Source of the DNA: Cryptomeria japonica
Lineage: Eukaryota > Streptophyta > Pinopsida > Cupressales > Cupressaceae
DNA: 64,000 bases
Direction: 5' to 3'
Assembly (NCBI RefSeq): GCF_030272615.1
Contig: NC_081412.1
Span: 339,440,870 to 339,504,869 of the forward strand
The notes beneath the pieces were generated by a model. It was not told where the DNA came from, searched no databases, and worked only from the letters and a program-made list of their open reading frames with translations. Shown piece after piece: positions 60,206 through 64,000 of the stretch. The translations under genes and the position numbers were made by a program. Every line of letters begins with the position of its first letter. The first letter of the stretch is position 1.

Positions 60206-60215
60206 GGGCATTACA
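60206..60215 (-). other. Possible LTR start on the minus strand (TGTAATGCCC)
   Basis: Minus-strand TGTAATGCCCAAAATTTAC is preceded by the purine-rich CCGCGGGGAG and lies directly after the end of the mobile-domain ORF. A TG start, a purine tract and an ORF ending just upstream fit a 3' LTR. No second copy exists in the window, so this is tentative. Confidence 0.4.
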
Positions 60216-60221
60216 CTCCCC

Positions 60222-62241
60222 GCGGTTTGATATCCTTTGCCTCTGCCCTACTCAATCTAGCTCAGAGAGTCTCTAGCTCCTCATCCATCCTCCACATCTC
60301 CTCCCCCATCTGCCCAACAATTCTCCCACTCTTGAACGCCTCTAATAACTCTGAGGTCCTCTCGACCTTTGTCTTGAAATTATCTTGCTCAGAGATAGAA
60401 GCCTTTAAGTCCCTCCACAAGGCATCTCCCTCCTCCCTAAATCGGTCCAACTCTACTTGCATTCTATCTACCCTAGATCTCTCCTGCTCAGCTCTCTGTC
60501 TCTCGGTTGTCAACTGCTCCTCCAAGCTCTGAGCTCAGGCCCTCTTTGTGTCCTTGTCCAAAATGGAGTGATCTAAAACAACCTGAGGAACCTGCCTTGT
60601 TGCCTTCTCTCCCTCCTATCCCCCTCCCTCTGCATCCATTGGATCATCTCCTCCCACCTCTTCTCGCTGTACCCGTGGAGCCAACTCTATCCTCTTTAGC
60701 GGTGCTTGCATCTACACTGCCACAACTGTTGCTTCTCTTTGTCCCCTCCCTCCCCTCCTAGGCATCTATCGTTGAACTCCTCTCCAACTCTATCCTCTTC
60801 ACACTCGACTATCTCATCAATTGAAGGTGCAATATCATCCTCCTCCAAAAATCTTGATTTGTTGAGTCGAACAGGCCCATGGGTCTCCCACCATGTTGTG
60901 TAGGCCTCGGTGCATCTTGCATCGTCGATCTTCAACCTCTTCATCCAAATCATTGTTGTCGCCCTTGGCCATCTAAGGTGTACCGCCAAAGGTACAATGG
61001 TTTCTCCCTAGGTGTCCGTCTCCCTGGTGATTTGTGGGTGTGTATGCTCATGCCCCACTATATCCTGTCAGTGCCCAAATTGCCCCATAACTCGATGTGG
61101 GAGGTACTGGTTGATCACATGAACTGTCCTGCCAAATAACCAATACTCGCTTTGTACCCAAGCAAGCATGTAATCATGCCACCAACCCTCACAATCCCTG
61201 TAAGTACGCCATGTAAAATCCACCATCTCATCGATAATCCATCTCCAAAATCACATCACACCGACTTGTGTGTAGTGCAAAAGTCCCTTGTATCTGTCAA
61301 CGCAAGGGTATCTTCTCCATTAGTCTTGTACGCCAATCAACCATGTTACTGAAATATGCTCCCATGCCCATATATGAAGGAGTGTCACACCAGTCCCGAG
61401 GTTCTTATAACATTGGTAAACACACATGTGCATATCATAATATATACTGCCCTAACATGGCTACACCCGAAGCATACTATACCCCATCCTCGAGCATATA
61501 ATAGACACATTTGCTCCAGCCAATAGAAAATCCATGCCCATTGAGATCGGGCATCATCCTCCCACTGATAAACCCATAGATGAATAGAACCAATTGTGGG
61601 ATACCACAATTACACTCCATCTCTCTCTTAGGATCATTTGTGTCCGGTCCATGGGTAGGTCATTTGTACAACATACCCTCTGAAGGTAATCCTTGTCGTG
61701 TTGCAACTGATACTCCAGAATCACACCTTTAATCGAGACCTTCAGGATCTACCACACATCAAGCAGAGTGATGGTAGCCTCACTTGTTGGTAAGTGGAAG
61801 GTATAGGATCATGGCTGCATGGCAGCGAATCTATGGCCATTATGCTATGAACCCTAATTCATACAATGCTAGGAGTGTTTTCTCTATCCCCCCTAGCTGC
61901 TTGAATAGTGTCATCGTGGGAGGTCAATTCTCCCGTGAACAAAATGTCTAGATCCTCTCGCACCCAATTGAACCACTCCATTAGCTCCCTTCTTTCTAGC
62001 TTGTTCTATCATTTCTTTACCCCTGAGGCATCTTGTTGATACCTCGTAGCAATACCTTTCTCTCCCATTCTTTCCCAATTTTCCCCTGCGCAGAGATGAC
62101 GTTTCTCCTTAGGCGGAGACGTTGAAACCGCGACTCCTGCATCGATCTACAGTGCAGAGAAGGCAATCCATAATGAGCCCCCTTTTCCCACTCCCCTTGC
62201 CGCAGAGATGTCGGTCCTTGTACTAGCATCTGCATACACAT
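60222..62241 (-). pseudogene. Plant-mobile-domain-type ORF of a retroelement, heavily broken
   Basis: Minus-strand coding remains across three frames. Around 61805-61735 the frame reads YTFHLPTSEATITLLDVW, the signature of the plant mobile domain (PMD, PF10536-like: 'TFHLP…TITL.DV'). Next are VLFIYGFISGRMMPDLNG, GHGFSIGWSKCVYYMLEDG and GMGAYFSNMVDW (61640-61330), then YLPHRVMGQFGH (about 61100) and PLAVHLRWPRATTMIW with TTWWETHGP (60990-60880). An acidic segment follows (SIDEIVECEEDRVGEEF), then a coiled coil at 60525-60262 (EEQLTTERQRAEQERSRVDR). The frame passes a TGA at 60262 and ends beside the TGTAATGCCC sequence. PMD proteins are known both as host genes and as ORFs in plant retrotransposons. 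Position and decay favour the latter. Confidence 0.65.
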
Positions 62242-62816
62242 ACTTCATTTGTGCAGACAACGATCGTCTGCGTAGACTATGATTGCCCCCGCAGACGCCG
62301 AAACGACGATCGATGTTTGCACTCCGCTAAGTTTCCTCCCCCTATTTATTGCCCTAATTAATGCTATCTACTAAATCACGAAGTCTAGGATCACGTACAT
62401 ACCTATGGGCCATGCTTAGGTGGTCGCTAGAATCTCCGAACCTTCTCAGTGTGGTGTTCATGGCATGGAATGCGATCCATTGCTCTGCTCTCTCTGCACT
62501 TTGTGAACTATATGTGTGACAATGACCCCTCCTTGGGCCCTGTGTGGCTTATATAGGGCCTCCCTTCGCTCGTTTCTCACCTTTTCTCCATCCCTCCTCA
62601 CCTTTCCTCCAAATTTCTTTTCATTTTGTATTCTTTTCTTCCTTTTTCTTCCCCTCCTGCTCTTCCCTTCTCCTTTTTCGAGAATTTTCCCCTTTTTTTT
62701 TTAAATTCCTATCAAATTCTCGAGGGGGCATGCATCACCCGCATCTTCATGCTGGGGCATCTTTTTCTATCTTTTACCAATCACCAATTTTGCTGTTGCG
62801 TAAAAGAGGGGCAAAA
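62242..62816. other. Upstream region: TATA-like site, pyrimidine tract, possible polypurine tract
   Basis: On the minus strand CCCTATATAAGCC (about 62540-62555) lies some 300 bases before the mobile-domain ORF and could be its promoter. 62560-62705 is almost pure pyrimidine on the plus strand and ends in a T-run. At 62801-62816 the plus strand reads TAAAAGAGGGGCAAAA, which looks like a polypurine tract for a plus-strand element whose LTR would start at 62817. No ORF is convincing. Confidence 0.45.
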
Positions 62817-64000
62817 TATAGATGTCTAAAATTAATTAAATTAAATATTTAATTAATTTAGTCTTTCTACACAATGAATTTGTTTAATTGTGATTACCCT
62901 TGTTCTTCTCAAAATTAATTAATTTTGTCACTATAGTCTAATAATTAATTTATCAAAATTAACTATTTCTCCATTCTTCTAAGGTCATTCAAATCATTAA
63001 TGCTTATAAAATCCTTCTTAGTTAATTAATTCTAATTAATTAACCCAATTATGTGATTCCTACAGATCACTTTCCCTAATCTTCACTTAACCTAATTAAT
63101 TCTTCTAGAACCATGGTTAATATTATCCCCCAATTTTATATTCCTCCACTTATTCTCTCTCCTCATGTCACATCCTCCTAACTTTCCCACTCGCACTCTA
63201 ATCCTCCTTTAACTCACCTAATCACCTCACTAATCATTTGCACATTCCCAATCTCCAAGATTAGGGATGAGTCAACCATTTTCCATAAATGGTTTGTCCC
63301 CCTTCATCCCCCAAACCTTAAATGCACCCAATTTGGTCATGTCAAAGGAGCTAAAATCCTTTTCACATTCCCATGCCCTTTCTCCCCAAGGAATTTTTAA
63401 TTCCTTTTATCCATTATTCTTCCCATGCAATCTTCTATTTGGGAATTTTTAATTCCCTTGTCCCTTCCCAATGAATTTTTAATTCCTTTTTATTCCTCCA
63501 ATGTGCCTAGGGATCTCTTCCTCGTGCACCTTGAGGAGTATGGAGACAAGAAAAATCTCTTGGTCTCCACACCTTGTCCTCTCAATCCTTCCCATCGCTT
63601 TCCTTCAATCTCCACCCTCCATTTCAATTCAATCTTAAGCCTCCATTTTGTCCTCCTCTGATCTACAAATTGGAGTCGCCTCCCCTCATTTCCATATCTC
63701 ATTCTTGTGGAATCTAATGTTGTCATTGTTAGCTTAGAAATCCCCATAGCATCCATATTATAGTTAAAATCCTTCCATACTTAGTCATCATCATCCATTT
63801 TGCCATCCATCATTCAATCTTGTCATCAACCTATCTTGTTGTTGTGTAGTAGAGACCATTCCACATTCAAGTTAAGAGCTAATCCAACCAAGAAAGGAAG
63901 GGGCACATTCCTTGCTTCATCAAAGGCTCTATCGGAGGAGCAAGAGAAGATAATTGTGAAAGTATAATGGTTATTTTTATGCACATTTATGTGTTTTATG
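62817..64000 (+). mobile_element. LTR-like sequence running off the window
   Basis: TATAGATGTCTAAAATT matches the start of the LTR at 51158 (TGTAGACACCTAAAATT) at 13 of 17 positions, with the differences being transitions, and follows a polypurine-like tract. The next 250 bases are AT-rich (TTAATTAATT runs), then pyrimidine-rich, as in the 51-kb LTR, but the two sequences do not otherwise align by eye. So it is probably the 3' LTR of a related but different element. No gene is seen to the window end. Confidence 0.5.

Noticed and set aside
60507-60903. Plus-strand proline/serine-rich ORFs at 60.5-60.9 kb
   Set aside because: Antisense shadows of the acidic and coiled-coil minus-strand frame of the mobile-domain ORF.
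51158-64000. 51158 and 62817 LTRs as the two ends of one element
   Set aside because: Only the first 17 bases and overall composition agree; the following sequence does not align by eye, so they are more likely separate elements of related type.

Overview
The window is repeat DNA from a nuclear plant genome. It holds no recognisable single-copy host gene, and no tRNA, rRNA or CRISPR. The retroelement types (OTA/Tat-like Gypsy with a tRNA-Asp primer site, Copia with an initiator tRNA-Met primer site, an L1-type LINE, plant-mobile-domain ORFs) indicate a seed plant. The long, old, nested elements suggest a gymnosperm, probably a conifer, but that last step is inference and no species can be named from sequence alone.

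Layout. About 25.9 kb is one tandem satellite, now cut into four blocks: 1-8984, 20284-21509, 28125-30990 and 38289-51157. Its monomers are about 147 bp. Nine distinct monomer types (called m1-m9 here) recur in fixed order as a higher-order repeat of 1373-1391 bp. One type, m3, carries an extra 61-bp internal duplication. Three complete LTR retrotransposons interrupt the array: a Gypsy element (8985-20283, + strand, TSD GAGGT), a non-autonomous Copia-like element 'A' (21510-28124, - strand, TSD GCTTC), and a Copia element 'B' (30991-38288, - strand, TSD CTTTT/ATTTT). At 51158 a further LTR of the TGTAGACACC type breaks into the array, and the satellite is not seen again. From there on lie an AT-rich LTR, an L1-type LINE on the - strand (about 52.34-57.7 kb), unassigned AT-rich DNA, a decayed plant-mobile-domain ORF (- strand, 60.2-62.2 kb), and another LTR-like sequence running off the right end.

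How the parts relate. Gypsy and Copia B carry full sets of gag, protease, integrase, reverse transcriptase and RNase H, but both are inactivated by stops. In Gypsy the first integrase catalytic Asp is also changed. Element A has intact-looking LTRs, primer site and polypurine tract but no pol. It shares terminal sequence, primer type and polypurine tract with B, so it was probably mobilised by enzymes from a B-like Copia. Gypsy, element A and the 60-62 kb segment each hold a large extra ORF with an N-terminal globular domain, a charged low-complexity middle and a C-terminal coiled coil, placed next to an LTR. That recurring design, and the ordered nine-monomer satellite, are the most notable things here. 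LTR divergence judged by eye (12/345 in Gypsy, about 44/803 in A) makes A older than Gypsy. Nearly all Gypsy stops are TAG or TGA of the kind made by deamination of methylated CHG and CG cytosines, which fits long-silenced heterochromatin.
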